The notes beneath the pieces are model-generated. The model had not been told where the DNA came from, ran no database searches, and saw nothing but the letters and a program-made list of their open reading frames with translations. Shown here piece by piece: positions 1 through 9,130 of a stretch of DNA of 64,000 bases. How positions within the stretch are numbered: position 1 is the first letter of the stretch; every line of letters begins with the position of its first letter. This DNA is from Pseudomonas vlassakiae (GTDB lineage Bacteria > Pseudomonadota > Gammaproteobacteria > Pseudomonadales > Pseudomonadaceae). The translations under genes and the position numbers were made by a program. The stretch lies in assembly GCF_014269035.2 (NCBI RefSeq), contig NZ_JABWRP020000003.1:369325-433324 (forward strand), read 5' to 3'.

Positions 1-851
1 TGGACCAGGCTTCCAGCGACCTGGTTTCACGCGCTGTACGCCAGCGTCACAAAGCGTTGCTGAACCAGGCCGAGCTACCCGGGTTCGAGGGGCACATGGC
101 GCCGACGGACGAGTTCGGTACGCCCCATGTGGCGCGTCAAGGCGAGCGCTTTTACAGCTTCAGGCACGAAGGTGACGTGCACAACAACCTGATCGAGCAA
201 TACAGTGGCCACATGGCCAAGGTCAACGATGTGTTCAGTATCGGCAGGCAGCGCTTGGCCGCGGTACCTGAAGACGAGCTGCGGGCATTCCTCGACAACC
301 TGTTCGACTCGATGGAGCAACTCCCTCGCAGCGGCGCCAAGGTGCTGTGGCGTGGAGGCCGTGGCCCGCGAGTGACCATCGGAGCACGCTGGCGGGCCGG
401 TGCAATTCGCCGAGGCGATGTGCTGGTCAGCACCGACATCACGTCGTTTACCGAGAGTCCCTACATTCCCCGACGGTTCATGCTGCCCAAGGAGGCGGTC
501 GACCTGCCGTTGGCGCAGGTGGCGGAGCATTTCGATGACAACACCGTGTTGTACGAGCTGCTTGTCGATGGCCAGGCCAGCGGCGTGCCGGTGGCATCCC
601 TGTCGTTGAACTGGCAGGAGGCCGAGGTGCTGTTCACTCCTGGGCGCTACTTTCGGATCGAGTCCGCCGGCGAGGTCAGCGGTACGCATTACCGTTTTCT
701 GCGCATCCGCTTGCGCGAAGTGCTCAAGCCCACCGACAAACCGATCTACGCCATGCGCACCGGCCTGCCGTTCGATCGTCATGCCTACCTGCAGCTGGTG
801 CAGCATGACGCTGTGGTCGAGCGCTTCTTCCCCGCAGCGGCTTGGACCTAA
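1..851 (+). CDS. C-terminal part of a probable ADP-ribosyltransferase toxin/effector (5' end outside window)
   Basis: The frame is open from the first bases of the window with no start codon that can be trusted, so this is the tail of a longer protein; about 282 residues are visible. The order of motifs matches arginine-type (R-S-E) ADP-ribosyltransferases: LWRGG with Arg at base 351, an STDITSFTES stretch at 429-458 in the place of the STS motif, and EAEVLFTPG with the ExE glutamates at bases 618 and 624, followed by a YFRIES strand. This class transfers ADP-ribose from NAD to a target protein. No immunity-like gene follows: the next gene is convergent, and the two stop codons overlap by four bases. 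The target, the secretion route and the N-terminal domains cannot be seen. Domain call by motif only. Confidence 0.6.
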   Translation, partial: DQASSDLVSRAVRQRHKALLNQAELPGFEGHMAPTDEFGTPHVARQGERFYSFRHEGDVHNNLIEQYSGHMAKVNDVFSIGRQRLAAVPEDELRAFLDNLFDSMEQLPRSGAKVLWRGGRGPRVTIGARWRAGAIRRGDVLVSTDITSFTESPYIPRRFMLPKEAVDLPLAQVAEHFDDNTVLYELLVDGQASGVPVASLSLNWQEAEVLFTPGRYFRIESAGEVSGTHYRFLRIRLREVLKPTDKPIYAMRTGLPFDRHAYLQLVQHDAVVERFFPAAAWT

Positions 852-1711
852 AGAGCGATCAGTTCAGGCCGCAGACCTTCCACCCGACGTGCTGGCGGCG
901 GCAGGTAGCCGCCGTCACCGGTGATCTGGTGCAGAACCCGCTCGCGCAATCCGTGCAGGGCCACACCGGTACGCAGGCGCGGGTGCGGCAGGTCGATGTC
1001 CACCACCGACTTGATCCGCCCGGGGCGTGGTTCCAGCACCACGACCCGGTCGGCAAGGTAGGTGGCTTCCTCGGCGTCATGGGTCACCAGCAGCGTGGTG
1101 ATACCGGCACGTTCGCGAATGGCCAGCAGTTCGTCCTGCAGCTGCTGGCGGGTCAGTGCGTCAAGCGCGCCGAACGGCTCGTCGAGCAACAGGATGCGCG
1201 GGCTGGCCACCAGGCCACGGGCAATCGCTACACGCTGGGCCATGCCGCCGGACAGCTGGTGCGGGTAGGCCGACTCGAAACCGACCAGGCCTACCAGTTG
1301 CACGAACTCATGCACACGCCGGGCGCGTTCTCCCTGGGTCAGGTGTTCGTTGACCAGGCCCAGGGCAATGTTCTGTTCGACCGTCAGCCAGGGGAACAGC
1401 CGATGCTCCTGAAACACGATGCCGCGCTCGCCGCCGATGCCGCTGACCGCCTGGCCATCGATGCGGATGCTGCCGCTATAGTCGGTGTCCAGCCCGACCA
1501 GCAGGCGCAGCAGGGTCGACTTGCCGCAGCCCGAGGCGCCGACGATGGCGATGAACTCGCCTTCGTTGATGGCCAGGTTGAAGTTGCGGATGGCCTCGAA
1601 GGGCTGGCCATCGACGCTGAAGACCTTGCCGACGCCTTCGAAGCTGACCAGCGGCGGCGTGGTGTCGGCCTGATTGGCCGTGTGCAGGTGTGAAGCATTG
1701 AAGGCGTTCAT
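848..1711 (-). CDS. atsC: Sulfate-ester ABC transporter ATP-binding protein AtsC
   Basis: This 287-residue ABC ATPase is of the nitrate/sulfonate/taurine class. Walker A is GASGCGKST (about residues 58-66); the signature LSGGMAQR, Walker B ILLLDEPFG and switch His in LLVTHDAEEA follow in order. It powers import through the AtsB permease at the inner membrane. Its ATG overlaps the TGA of atsB (ATGA), so the two genes are translationally coupled. The assignment to ats rather than another sulfonate system rests on the adjacent atsR and atsK, which match the P. putida S-313 alkylsulfatase locus. Confidence 0.85.
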   Translation of the reverse strand: MNAFNASHLHTANQADTTPPLVSFEGVGKVFSVDGQPFEAIRNFNLAINEGEFIAIVGASGCGKSTLLRLLVGLDTDYSGSIRIDGQAVSGIGGERGIVFQEHRLFPWLTVEQNIALGLVNEHLTQGERARRVHEFVQLVGLVGFESAYPHQLSGGMAQRVAIARGLVASPRILLLDEPFGALDALTRQQLQDELLAIRERAGITTLLVTHDAEEATYLADRVVVLEPRPGRIKSVVDIDLPHPRLRTGVALHGLRERVLHQITGDGGYLPPPARRVEGLRPELIAL

Positions 1712-3303
1712 GCGGTTCTCCAGCGCGTGGCGCGCGATTCGAGGCGTTGGCCGAGGGTGCCGAGCAGGGCGCCGACCAGGCCGATCAGGACCATCGCGGC
1801 CATCACCTGGTCCATGCGGAACAATTGCTGCGCGCCGATCATCAGGCTGGCGATGCCACCGTCCGAGGGCATGAAGTACTCAGCACCGATGGTGCCCAGC
1901 CAGGCGTAGATCAAGGACAGGCGCAAGCCGGCGAATATCGCCGGTGCGGCGCCGGGCAGCACCAGCAGACGCAGTCGTTGCCACAGGCTCAGGCGCAGTG
2001 TGCGGGCTGCTTCGCCCAGTTGTGGCGAGAGGCTGGCGATGCCGCGCTGGGTGGCGATCAGCAGCGGGAAGAATGCCGCCAGGCCGACGAACACGTGCTT
2101 GGCCCCTTCGCCGAGGCCGAACCAGGCCGTGAGCAAGGGGACCCAGGCAAACAGCGCCACTTGCCGCAGGGCCGATAGGCTTGGCCCGAACAGGCGTTCG
2201 GCCTTTGGCGACAGCCCCAGCAGCAACCCGCTCAGCAAGCCGGCGCCGCCACCCAGGAGCAGGCCGGTCAGGGTGCGCTGCAGGCTCAGCAGCATGGCTT
2301 CTGGCAGCGAGCCGTCGGCCAGGCCGCTGAACAGCGCGCGCAGCACATCCAGCGGCGAAGCGAGGATGTTCGGGTCGATCCAGCCCAGGCTATTGCTCGC
2401 CTGCCACAGCGCCAGCAATGCCACTGGCAGCAGCAGGCTTTGCCAGCCCCGTGGAATGGGCCCGCGCTGCTGTTCGCCGGTGGCCGGTTGAGGCCAGAAC
2501 AGCAGGCGCTTTTCCAGGGTCGAGAAGCCGCGCTCCAGCAGTGCACCGACCAGACCGATCACCAGGATGCACAACAGCACCAGATCGAGCATGAACAGCT
2601 GCCTGCCCCAGACCATCAGGTAGCCGATGCCCTCGCTGGAGGCCAGCAATTCCACGGCGAGCAACGACGTCCAGCCGGTCGCCAGGGCCAGGCGCACCCC
2701 AGTGAGGAAGGCGGGCAGGGCCGCTGGCAGCAGCAGGCGCAGAAACAACAGGTGACGCGGCAGGCGCAGCGCGGCGGCGGCTTCGCGCAGCTTCGGCTGC
2801 GCGTCGCGCACGCCGACCAGCGTGTGCAGGGTGACCGGCACCACGACGGCTTTCACCAACACCACCAGCTTGAGCAGTTCGCCGATACCGAAGAACAGCA
2901 TGAACAGCGGAATCCAGGCCAGGGTAGGGATTTGCGCCAGGGCCACGAAGGTTGGCAGCACCCAGGTCTGCGCGTGGCGTGAGGTGCCCAGCCATGTGCC
3001 GAGCAGCAAGCCACAGCCGACGCCCGTCAGCAGCCCCCAGAACAGCCGCTGCAGACTTATCCACAAGTGCCCCCAAAGCTCACCGGAGCCAAACTCCAAC
3101 GCGCTTTGCCACACCAGTGAGGGCGCCGGCAGGATCTGCTCGCTCATCCAGCGCTGCTGGCTCGCCACGCACCACAGCAAGGCAATGCACACCGGCACTG
3201 CCCATGGCAAGACGCGACCCACGCGGGAGCGGCCGTGCGCCGTGATTGGGGCGCGCAGTGGCCAGCGAAGCCAACCCCGCCCTTTGCTCAGAACTCCATT
3301 CAT
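1708..3303 (-). CDS. atsB: Sulfate-ester ABC transporter permease AtsB (two permease domains fused)
   Basis: A 531-residue inner-membrane protein with two complete binding-protein-dependent permease domains in tandem, where most relatives (tauC, ssuC) encode one domain of about 265 residues. Each half has its own EAA loop: EAAAALRLPRHLLFLRLLLP in the first and EAARTLRLSLWQRLRLLVLP in the second. The protein can therefore supply both membrane halves of the importer from one chain. I chose the ATG at 3303, preceded by GAGAGA, over a TTG at 3327. It is first in a two-gene operon with atsC and divergent from atsR. Confidence 0.85.
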   Translation of the reverse strand: MNGVLSKGRGWLRWPLRAPITAHGRSRVGRVLPWAVPVCIALLWCVASQQRWMSEQILPAPSLVWQSALEFGSGELWGHLWISLQRLFWGLLTGVGCGLLLGTWLGTSRHAQTWVLPTFVALAQIPTLAWIPLFMLFFGIGELLKLVVLVKAVVVPVTLHTLVGVRDAQPKLREAAAALRLPRHLLFLRLLLPAALPAFLTGVRLALATGWTSLLAVELLASSEGIGYLMVWGRQLFMLDLVLLCILVIGLVGALLERGFSTLEKRLLFWPQPATGEQQRGPIPRGWQSLLLPVALLALWQASNSLGWIDPNILASPLDVLRALFSGLADGSLPEAMLLSLQRTLTGLLLGGGAGLLSGLLLGLSPKAERLFGPSLSALRQVALFAWVPLLTAWFGLGEGAKHVFVGLAAFFPLLIATQRGIASLSPQLGEAARTLRLSLWQRLRLLVLPGAAPAIFAGLRLSLIYAWLGTIGAEYFMPSDGGIASLMIGAQQLFRMDQVMAAMVLIGLVGALLGTLGQRLESRATRWRTA

Positions 3304-3600
3304 CGGCCATCTCTCGAAGCGTTTCAATGTTATTCACTTATGGAATTAAAAAATTACACAAGCGATATTCAAGAGATAAGAGCATGCAAGCCATGCATGC
3401 GGAACCCCCTCGCCGTTGCGTTTTCCTCATATTTTCCATGCGTTTCCCGCAAGCCACCCCGCGCCCCGCATGAATCCTCGTTTATGTCTTTCCGTTACTG
3501 AAAAATGAAGTTTTGATCTTTGTGGGTTCTAACCAGACCTGCCTAGCTTCTGGCCAACGCGCCGGCCATCGCCGGTGGCAGCCTGCCAAGGAGCCTTGCC
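3304..3600. promoter_or_regulatory. Divergent ats control region
   Basis: This 297-bp spacer separates atsB (leftward) from atsR (rightward) and must hold both promoters. The atsB-proximal part (3335-3390) is AT-rich, like the upstream regions of the other sulfur operons here. An AAGGAG ribosome site lies just before the atsR ATG. I could not identify convincing -35/-10 pairs or a LysR-type site by eye. Confidence 0.5.
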
Positions 3601-4638
3601 ATGAAAACCCCGCTTCGCCACCTGATCACCGCACTCGGCCTGGCCTTTACCCTGGGCGCCCACGCAGCCGAGCCGGCCAAGCCGGAAAGCATCCGCATCG
3701 CGGTGCCCGACCTCAGCGCCGGCAGCAAGCACAGTGCGGGCGGTGTGGTCGACGTACTGCGCGACCAGCAGCTGCTGGAAAAGGAATTTGCCAAAGACGG
3801 CATCCGCATCGACTGGCACTTCTTCAAGGGCGCAGGCCCCGTGGTCAACGAAGCCCTGGCCAATGGCCAGGCCGACTTCGCCTACCTGGGCGACCTGGCG
3901 GCGATCGTCGGCAAGGCCAACGGCCTCGACACCCGTGTGCTGTCGGCCGGGGTGCGTGGGGTGAAGAGCTATCTGGGCGTAGTGCCGGGGTCCGGCATCA
4001 AGTCCCTGCGCGACCTCAAGGGCAAGCGCGTGGCGGTGTTCCGCGGCACCGCCAACCAGTTGTCGTTCGCCAGCGCGCTGGCCAGCCAGGGGTTGTCCGA
4101 GCGCGACCTGAAAGTGATCAACCTCGACTTCAACGCCGCCAACGCTGCGCTGGCTGCAAAACAGATCGACGCCACCTGGGGGCTTTCCAACCTGTTGTCG
4201 CTGCGTGAGCGCGGGCTGGTCGAGCTGCCGGTCAACTCCCGCGACCTGGCGGGCGCCGGCAGCACCCAGGCGGTGTTGCTCGGCACGGGCGATTTCATTC
4301 GCAAATACCCCGAGCTGGTGCAGCGCCTGGTCAATGCCCAGGAGCAGGCCACCAACTGGCTGCGCGACGAGCGTAACCGCGAGGCCTACGTCGAGCTGGT
4401 TGCGAGCAACGCCAACTGGCCACGCAGCATCCTCAGCGATGACCTGGCCAACGAAGACCTGGCCCATTACTTCGATCCTCGCCTGGACGCCGATTTCATC
4501 GCCCAGTTGCAGCAGGGCGTCGACCTGGCCGCACGCGAGCGCCTGATCCGCCGTGGCTTCCAGGTTTCAGAGTGGGTCGAACCGCGTTTCCTCGATACCG
4601 CACTGCAATCCCAACAGGCCGTGCAGGCCGCCCGCTGA
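3601..4638 (+). CDS. atsR: Sulfate-ester ABC transporter periplasmic binding protein AtsR
   Basis: A 345-residue periplasmic substrate-binding protein of the SsuA/TauA class. It opens with a cleavable signal peptide (positive MKTPLRH, hydrophobic core, cleavage near AHA-AEP at about residue 23). It should capture alkyl sulfate esters and deliver them to AtsBC. A strong AAGGAG site precedes the ATG. The gene is followed after 36 bp by atsK in the same direction, the atsRK arrangement described for P. putida S-313; the transporter's other subunits are on the divergent operon. Confidence 0.86.
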   Translation: MKTPLRHLITALGLAFTLGAHAAEPAKPESIRIAVPDLSAGSKHSAGGVVDVLRDQQLLEKEFAKDGIRIDWHFFKGAGPVVNEALANGQADFAYLGDLAAIVGKANGLDTRVLSAGVRGVKSYLGVVPGSGIKSLRDLKGKRVAVFRGTANQLSFASALASQGLSERDLKVINLDFNAANAALAAKQIDATWGLSNLLSLRERGLVELPVNSRDLAGAGSTQAVLLGTGDFIRKYPELVQRLVNAQEQATNWLRDERNREAYVELVASNANWPRSILSDDLANEDLAHYFDPRLDADFIAQLQQGVDLAARERLIRRGFQVSEWVEPRFLDTALQSQQAVQAAR

Positions 4639-4674
4639 ACCCCAAAACCGACCATGACCGCAAGGACCACGACC

Positions 4675-5580
4675 ATGAGCAATGCCGCACTAGCCTCAGC
4701 GCCACACGCCCTCGAACTCGACATCCAACCGGTTGCCGGCCGCATCGGCGCCGAAATCCGTGGGGTGAAGCTGTCTGCCGACCTCGATGCCGCCACCGTC
4801 GACGCCATCCAGGCGGCGCTGGTGAAGCACAAGGTGATTTTCTTCCGTGGCCAGACCCACCTGGACGACCAGGCCCAGGAAGGCTTTGCCAAGCTGCTCG
4901 GCGAGCCGGTCGCCCACCCCACCGTGCCAGTGGTGGACGGCACCAGCTACCTGCTGCAACTGGACGGCGCCGAAGGCCAGCGGGCCAACTCCTGGCACAC
5001 CGACGTGACCTTCGTCGAGGCCTACCCAAAGGCCTCGATCCTGCGTAGCGTGGTGGCGCCGGCTTCCGGCGGCGACACCGTCTGGGCCAACACGGCCGCG
5101 GCCTACCAGGAGTTGCCTGAGCCGCTGCGCGAGCTGGCTGACAAGCTGTGGGCGGTGCACAGCAACGAATATGACTATGCGAGCGTCAAGCCTGATGTCG
5201 ACCCGGCCAAGCTTGAGCGTTATCGCAAGGTGTTCACCTCGACCGTCTACGAGACCGAGCACCCGGTGGTGCGCGTACACCCGATCAGTGGTGAACGGGC
5301 GTTGCAACTGGGCCATTTCGTCAAGCGCATCAAAGGTTATTCGCTGGCTGACTCGCAGCACCTGTTTGCGCTGTTGCAGGGGCATGTGACGCGGCTGGAG
5401 AACACCGTGCGCTGGCGCTGGCAGGCGGGCGATGTGGCGATCTGGGATAACCGCGCGACGCAGCATTATGCCGTGGATGACTACGGCACCCAGCCACGCG
5501 TGGTGCGGCGGGTGACGTTGGCCGGTGAGGTGCCGGTGGGCGTGGATGGCCAGTTGAGCCGGACAACCCGCAAGGGGTAG
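4675..5580 (+). CDS. atsK: Alkylsulfatase AtsK, Fe(II)/2-oxoglutarate-dependent dioxygenase
   Basis: AtsK splits alkyl sulfate esters oxidatively, giving sulfate and an aldehyde while 2-oxoglutarate becomes succinate and CO2. The 301-residue protein is of TauD/TfdA type. With the start at 4675 the iron ligands fall at His108 and Asp110 (SWHTDVTF) and His264 (ATQHYAVDD), the positions known for the structurally characterised P. putida AtsK, and the 2-oxoglutarate arginines lie in the VVRRVTL region. I rejected an in-frame ATG at 4654: AAGGA at 4662-4666 fits the 4675 start. The product is cytoplasmic and co-transcribed with atsR. Confidence 0.93.
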   Translation: MSNAALASAPHALELDIQPVAGRIGAEIRGVKLSADLDAATVDAIQAALVKHKVIFFRGQTHLDDQAQEGFAKLLGEPVAHPTVPVVDGTSYLLQLDGAEGQRANSWHTDVTFVEAYPKASILRSVVAPASGGDTVWANTAAAYQELPEPLRELADKLWAVHSNEYDYASVKPDVDPAKLERYRKVFTSTVYETEHPVVRVHPISGERALQLGHFVKRIKGYSLADSQHLFALLQGHVTRLENTVRWRWQAGDVAIWDNRATQHYAVDDYGTQPRVVRRVTLAGEVPVGVDGQLSRTTRKG

Positions 5581-5606
5581 GCCTGGTATCAAGGCCTTGA
5601 GATGGA

Positions 5607-5653
5607 CCCTGTGGGAGCGGGTTAATCGGAGCGCCGAACCCGCTTCCACAGGG
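5607..5653. repeat. REP-like palindrome between atsK and sftR
   Basis: Arms CCCTGTGGGAGCGGGTT (5607-5623) and AACCCGCTTCCACAGGG (5637-5653) pair with one mismatch across a 13-base loop. It lies between two convergent genes and could end transcription from both sides, although no T-run follows. Confidence 0.7.
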
Positions 5654-5667
5654 AATACGGTTAGCCC

Positions 5668-6582
5668 TCAGATTTCGGCATCGCAGGCGATCAACTGCCT
5701 GACCAACCCTTGAGCCAGCGGCGACAAGCCATACCCCACCCGGCTCACCACCCCATAGCGGGTGTAAAACGCCTCTTCCTGCTCCGGTAACAGGTCCACC
5801 AGTTTCAACGCCACCAGTCCCCCCTCCCTGTGGTAGGGCCGCAAATTCGCATTGCAGGCAATGCCAATGGTGTCCGATTGCATCACCACGTTCAGCAGGG
5901 CGTACCCATGCTCGCATTCCACCGTTGGCAGAAAGTCCTGGCGGCCGCTCAGGTCGCTGAGGATCTTGCGGATGTTTGGCGGCCGGAAAGTGGTGGCCAG
6001 CGGGTAGTCGAACACGTCCCGCGCACGCACTTCATTCTGCTCGGTCAGCGGGTGCCCGGCCCGACAGCAGAAGTGCCAGCGCTGCGGTGCCAGCTTGTGC
6101 ACGCGGTAATCCGGGTCGGACTCGAACTGGCGCGTATCGGCAACGAAGAATTCGATCTCCTCGGCGATCAGCTTGCGGTTCAGCGCCTGCCAGTTATCCA
6201 CCTGAAAGCAGGTGCGCGCCGCCGGGTATTCGGCCACGAAGCGCGCCACGGCCTTTGGCACCAGGCCGCCAGCCGGAGCCGGGCCGGAGCCGAAGCGCAC
6301 CACGCCGGTGGTGGCGCCATTGAACTGGTGAATCTCGTTGACCAGGTTATGCGCGCCATGCACCAGGCGCCGCGAATGCTCCAGCACCAGCAAGCCCTGT
6401 CGAGTGGGTGAAAGCTCCTTGCTGGCACGGTCGACCAGACGACAGCCGATGTTGTGCTCCAGGGTCTGGATGCTGCGGCTGAAGGCCGATTGCGACAGAT
6501 TCACCGCAGCCGCCGCAGCGACGAAACTGCGGTGTTCGACAAGGGCGATGAAGTGGCGGAGCTGGCGTAGGTCGATATGCAT
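5668..6582 (-). CDS. sftR: LysR-type regulator, probable SftR
   Basis: A 304-residue LysR-family transcription factor with an N-terminal winged helix-turn-helix (residues about 3-60, including SQSAFSRSIQTLE) and a C-terminal effector-binding domain. It is divergent from a TonB receptor and an arylsulfotransferase gene. This matches SftR of P. putida S-313, which controls sulfate-ester use, and the name rests on that arrangement. The likely targets are sftP-astA and the neighbouring ats operons; the effector cannot be told from sequence. Confidence 0.78.
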   Translation of the reverse strand: MHIDLRQLRHFIALVEHRSFVAAAAAVNLSQSAFSRSIQTLEHNIGCRLVDRASKELSPTRQGLLVLEHSRRLVHGAHNLVNEIHQFNGATTGVVRFGSGPAPAGGLVPKAVARFVAEYPAARTCFQVDNWQALNRKLIAEEIEFFVADTRQFESDPDYRVHKLAPQRWHFCCRAGHPLTEQNEVRARDVFDYPLATTFRPPNIRKILSDLSGRQDFLPTVECEHGYALLNVVMQSDTIGIACNANLRPYHREGGLVALKLVDLLPEQEEAFYTRYGVVSRVGYGLSPLAQGLVRQLIACDAEI

Positions 6583-6775
6583 TTTCTACATGAAAACTTT
6601 CGGTCGAATGCAATTGATGAAGAGGGTCAGCCCCCTTATAAAGGGAGTCACTTATTCCACAAAATATGATTTACAAATATTTATATCTCTTAAAAGAATA
6701 TAAGCCCAACTGACCGCGATTCGGTTCCGCCAACGGAAATGCTCGCCCAGGGCCGCAGCCTCAAGGAGCACTTGC
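6583..6775. promoter_or_regulatory. Divergent sftR/sftP control region
   Basis: This spacer holds the palindrome CCCTTATAAAGGG (6633-6645), a reasonable candidate regulator site, and a very AT-rich stretch at 6655-6705 that starts with AAAATATGATTT (6661-6672). The same 12-mer occurs upstream of ssuA. AAGGAG precedes the sftP ATG. Confidence 0.55.
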
Positions 6776-9112
6776 ATGTCCGGACTTTCCCGTTGGCCTG
6801 CGCGCGCGTCGCGCTTTACCTTGCAACCCTTGGCCGCCGGCGTGTTGCTGGCGGCATCCAGCGGCAGCTTTGCCGAAGAACCCGTCAGCACCACGCCGGC
6901 CGTGGAGCAGGAAGCCAAGCTCGGTACGGTCACGGTCAATGCCCGCCGCCGCGAGGAAACCGCGCAGAGCGTGCCCACGCCCATCAGTGTGCTCAGCAGC
7001 GAAACCCTGGAAACCCAGCGCATCTACCGTGTGCAGGATCTGCAACAGCTGGTGCCCAGCACCAACGTCGCCTACGTGCATGCACGGCAGTCGAGCATCT
7101 CGATTCGTGGCCTGGGCAACAACCCGGCCAGTGATGGCCTGGAAGGCAGCGTCGGCATCTATCTGGACAACGTCTATCTCGGCCGGCCGGGCATGGCGGT
7201 GTTCGACCTGCTCGACGTCGACCAGCTGGAAGTGCTGCGCGGCCCGCAGGGTACGCTGTTCGGCAAGAACACCACGGCGGGGGTGCTGAACATCACCACG
7301 CGCAAACCGACCTTCCACCCCGAGGGCAGCATTCAGCAATCGATTGGCGAGGACGGCTACCTGCAGACCCAGGGCAGTTACTCCGGGCCGATCACCGAGA
7401 CGCTGGCCGGGCGCATCAGTGCCTACCACACCGAAGACGATGGTTATGTAAAGAACATCCACAACGGCGACGAGCTCAACGGTGGCAAACGCCAGGGCTT
7501 TCGTACCCAGCTGCTGTTCAAGCCGAGCGAAACCTTCAACCTGCGCTGGATCGGTGAGTACAACGAAGAAGATTCCAACAACGGCATCCTCAGCCTCTAC
7601 AGCACCGGGCCGACCATCAATGGCGTCAACCGCTACGAAAGCCTGGCCGCCCAGGCGGGCGCGACGCTGGTATCGGGCAAGGACCGCAAGGTCAATTTCG
7701 ATGCCGACCAGCAGGTGACCGTGTTCCAGGGGGGTACCTCGGTGGAGGCCAACTGGACCCTGCCCAATGACTTCACCCTGACTTCGATCAGCGCCTACCG
7801 CTGGTGGGACTTCACCCCGCGTAATGACGACGGCCTCAATGTGCCGGTGTTCTACAGCGCCGGGGTGTCGGTACGCGACAAGCAGTACTCCCAGGAAATC
7901 CGCCTGGCGTCGCCCACCGGTGGCGTCTTCGACTATGTGCTCGGCGCGTACTACTTCAAGCAGGACCTGGACAACAAGTCCTTCACCTATTACGGCCCTC
8001 AGGCGGACATCTGGAACATCACCCCGGCCGGCGCCCTGGCCAACGTCAATACCATCGGCAATGGCCATATCGATACCGACAGCTACGCGCTGTTCGCCCA
8101 GGGCACCTGGCACCTCACCGATCGCCTGGACTTCACCGCCGGCATCCGCGGCACCTACGAGGAAAAGAGCGCCTGGGTGACCCGCGACGCGCCAACCGGT
8201 GGTGCTGCCGTAACCGGTGCGGCCGCCGCTGCGCGCCAGGGCAGGGTGGGGGCGTACGATTCGGGCGACCTCAACCAGTACAGCTTCAGCCCTTCCGGGC
8301 TGCTGGGGCTGAGCTATCGCTTCAACGAGCAATTGCTCGGCTACGCCACCCTGACCCACGGCGAGAAGTCTGGTGGCGTCAACCTCACCGTCGGCGCCGC
8401 GCCGCGCCTGGGCACCGACTCGTTGCTGGTCGGCACCGAGCGGGCCAACAACGCCGAGTTGGGCCTCAAGAGCACGCTGTTCGATAACCGCCTGCAGCTC
8501 AACACCAACCTGTTCTGGACCGAGGTGCATGGCTACCAGGCCAACGTCTACGACCAGATCAACCGCGTGCAGTACCTGGCCAACGCAGGCAGCGTGCGCT
8601 CGCGAGGCCTGGAATTCGAAGCCACGGCGCTGCCGATCAAAGGCCTGACGGTGAACTTCAACGGTTCGTGGAACGACGTGCGCTACCTGAAGTACGACGA
8701 CGCACCGTGCCCGCCGGAAGTGAGCCTGGCCAATGCCACGGCCACCTGCGACCTGTCCGGCCACCAGGTGGTCGGCGCTTCCAAGTACATCGCCAACCTC
8801 AACGGCGAATACAAGTGGCAGGCCAGCCAGCATGTCGAACCATACGTCACCGCCAGCTACGCGTTCCGCTCGAGGGCGGTGGGCACCATCGATGATTCCG
8901 ACTTTGGCCAGATCCCCAGCTACGCGCTGGTCAACCTCTCCGCCGGTGTGCGCCTGGATCAAGGCGACGGCCTGATCGACCTGTCGCTGTGGGTGAAGAA
9001 CGCCGGCGACAAGACCTATTTCACCAGCTTGTGGAACTCCGCCAACGGTGGATATGCCGGCGTGCTCGGTACCCCGCGCACCTTCGGCGCCACCGCCCGT
9101 TACGACTTCTGA
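6776..9112 (+). CDS. sftP: TonB-dependent outer-membrane receptor, probable SftP
   Basis: A 778-residue TonB-dependent receptor. A signal segment covers about residues 1-35 (hydrophobic core VLLAASSGSFA), followed by a TonB-box-like GTVTVNARRREET, the plug domain (SSISIRGLG, VLRGPQGTLFGKNTTAG) and a long beta barrel ending in an aromatic residue (ATARYDF), as outer-membrane barrels do. It should import sulfate esters into the periplasm using TonB energy. The arylsulfotransferase gene starts 18 bp downstream, so both are one transcription unit, divergent from sftR. The substrate is inferred from that pairing. Confidence 0.85.
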   Translation: MSGLSRWPARASRFTLQPLAAGVLLAASSGSFAEEPVSTTPAVEQEAKLGTVTVNARRREETAQSVPTPISVLSSETLETQRIYRVQDLQQLVPSTNVAYVHARQSSISIRGLGNNPASDGLEGSVGIYLDNVYLGRPGMAVFDLLDVDQLEVLRGPQGTLFGKNTTAGVLNITTRKPTFHPEGSIQQSIGEDGYLQTQGSYSGPITETLAGRISAYHTEDDGYVKNIHNGDELNGGKRQGFRTQLLFKPSETFNLRWIGEYNEEDSNNGILSLYSTGPTINGVNRYESLAAQAGATLVSGKDRKVNFDADQQVTVFQGGTSVEANWTLPNDFTLTSISAYRWWDFTPRNDDGLNVPVFYSAGVSVRDKQYSQEIRLASPTGGVFDYVLGAYYFKQDLDNKSFTYYGPQADIWNITPAGALANVNTIGNGHIDTDSYALFAQGTWHLTDRLDFTAGIRGTYEEKSAWVTRDAPTGGAAVTGAAAAARQGRVGAYDSGDLNQYSFSPSGLLGLSYRFNEQLLGYATLTHGEKSGGVNLTVGAAPRLGTDSLLVGTERANNAELGLKSTLFDNRLQLNTNLFWTEVHGYQANVYDQINRVQYLANAGSVRSRGLEFEATALPIKGLTVNFNGSWNDVRYLKYDDAPCPPEVSLANATATCDLSGHQVVGASKYIANLNGEYKWQASQHVEPYVTASYAFRSRAVGTIDDSDFGQIPSYALVNLSAGVRLDQGDGLIDLSLWVKNAGDKTYFTSLWNSANGGYAGVLGTPRTFGATARYDF

Positions 9113-9130
9113 GTAAAAAGGAGCTTTGCC

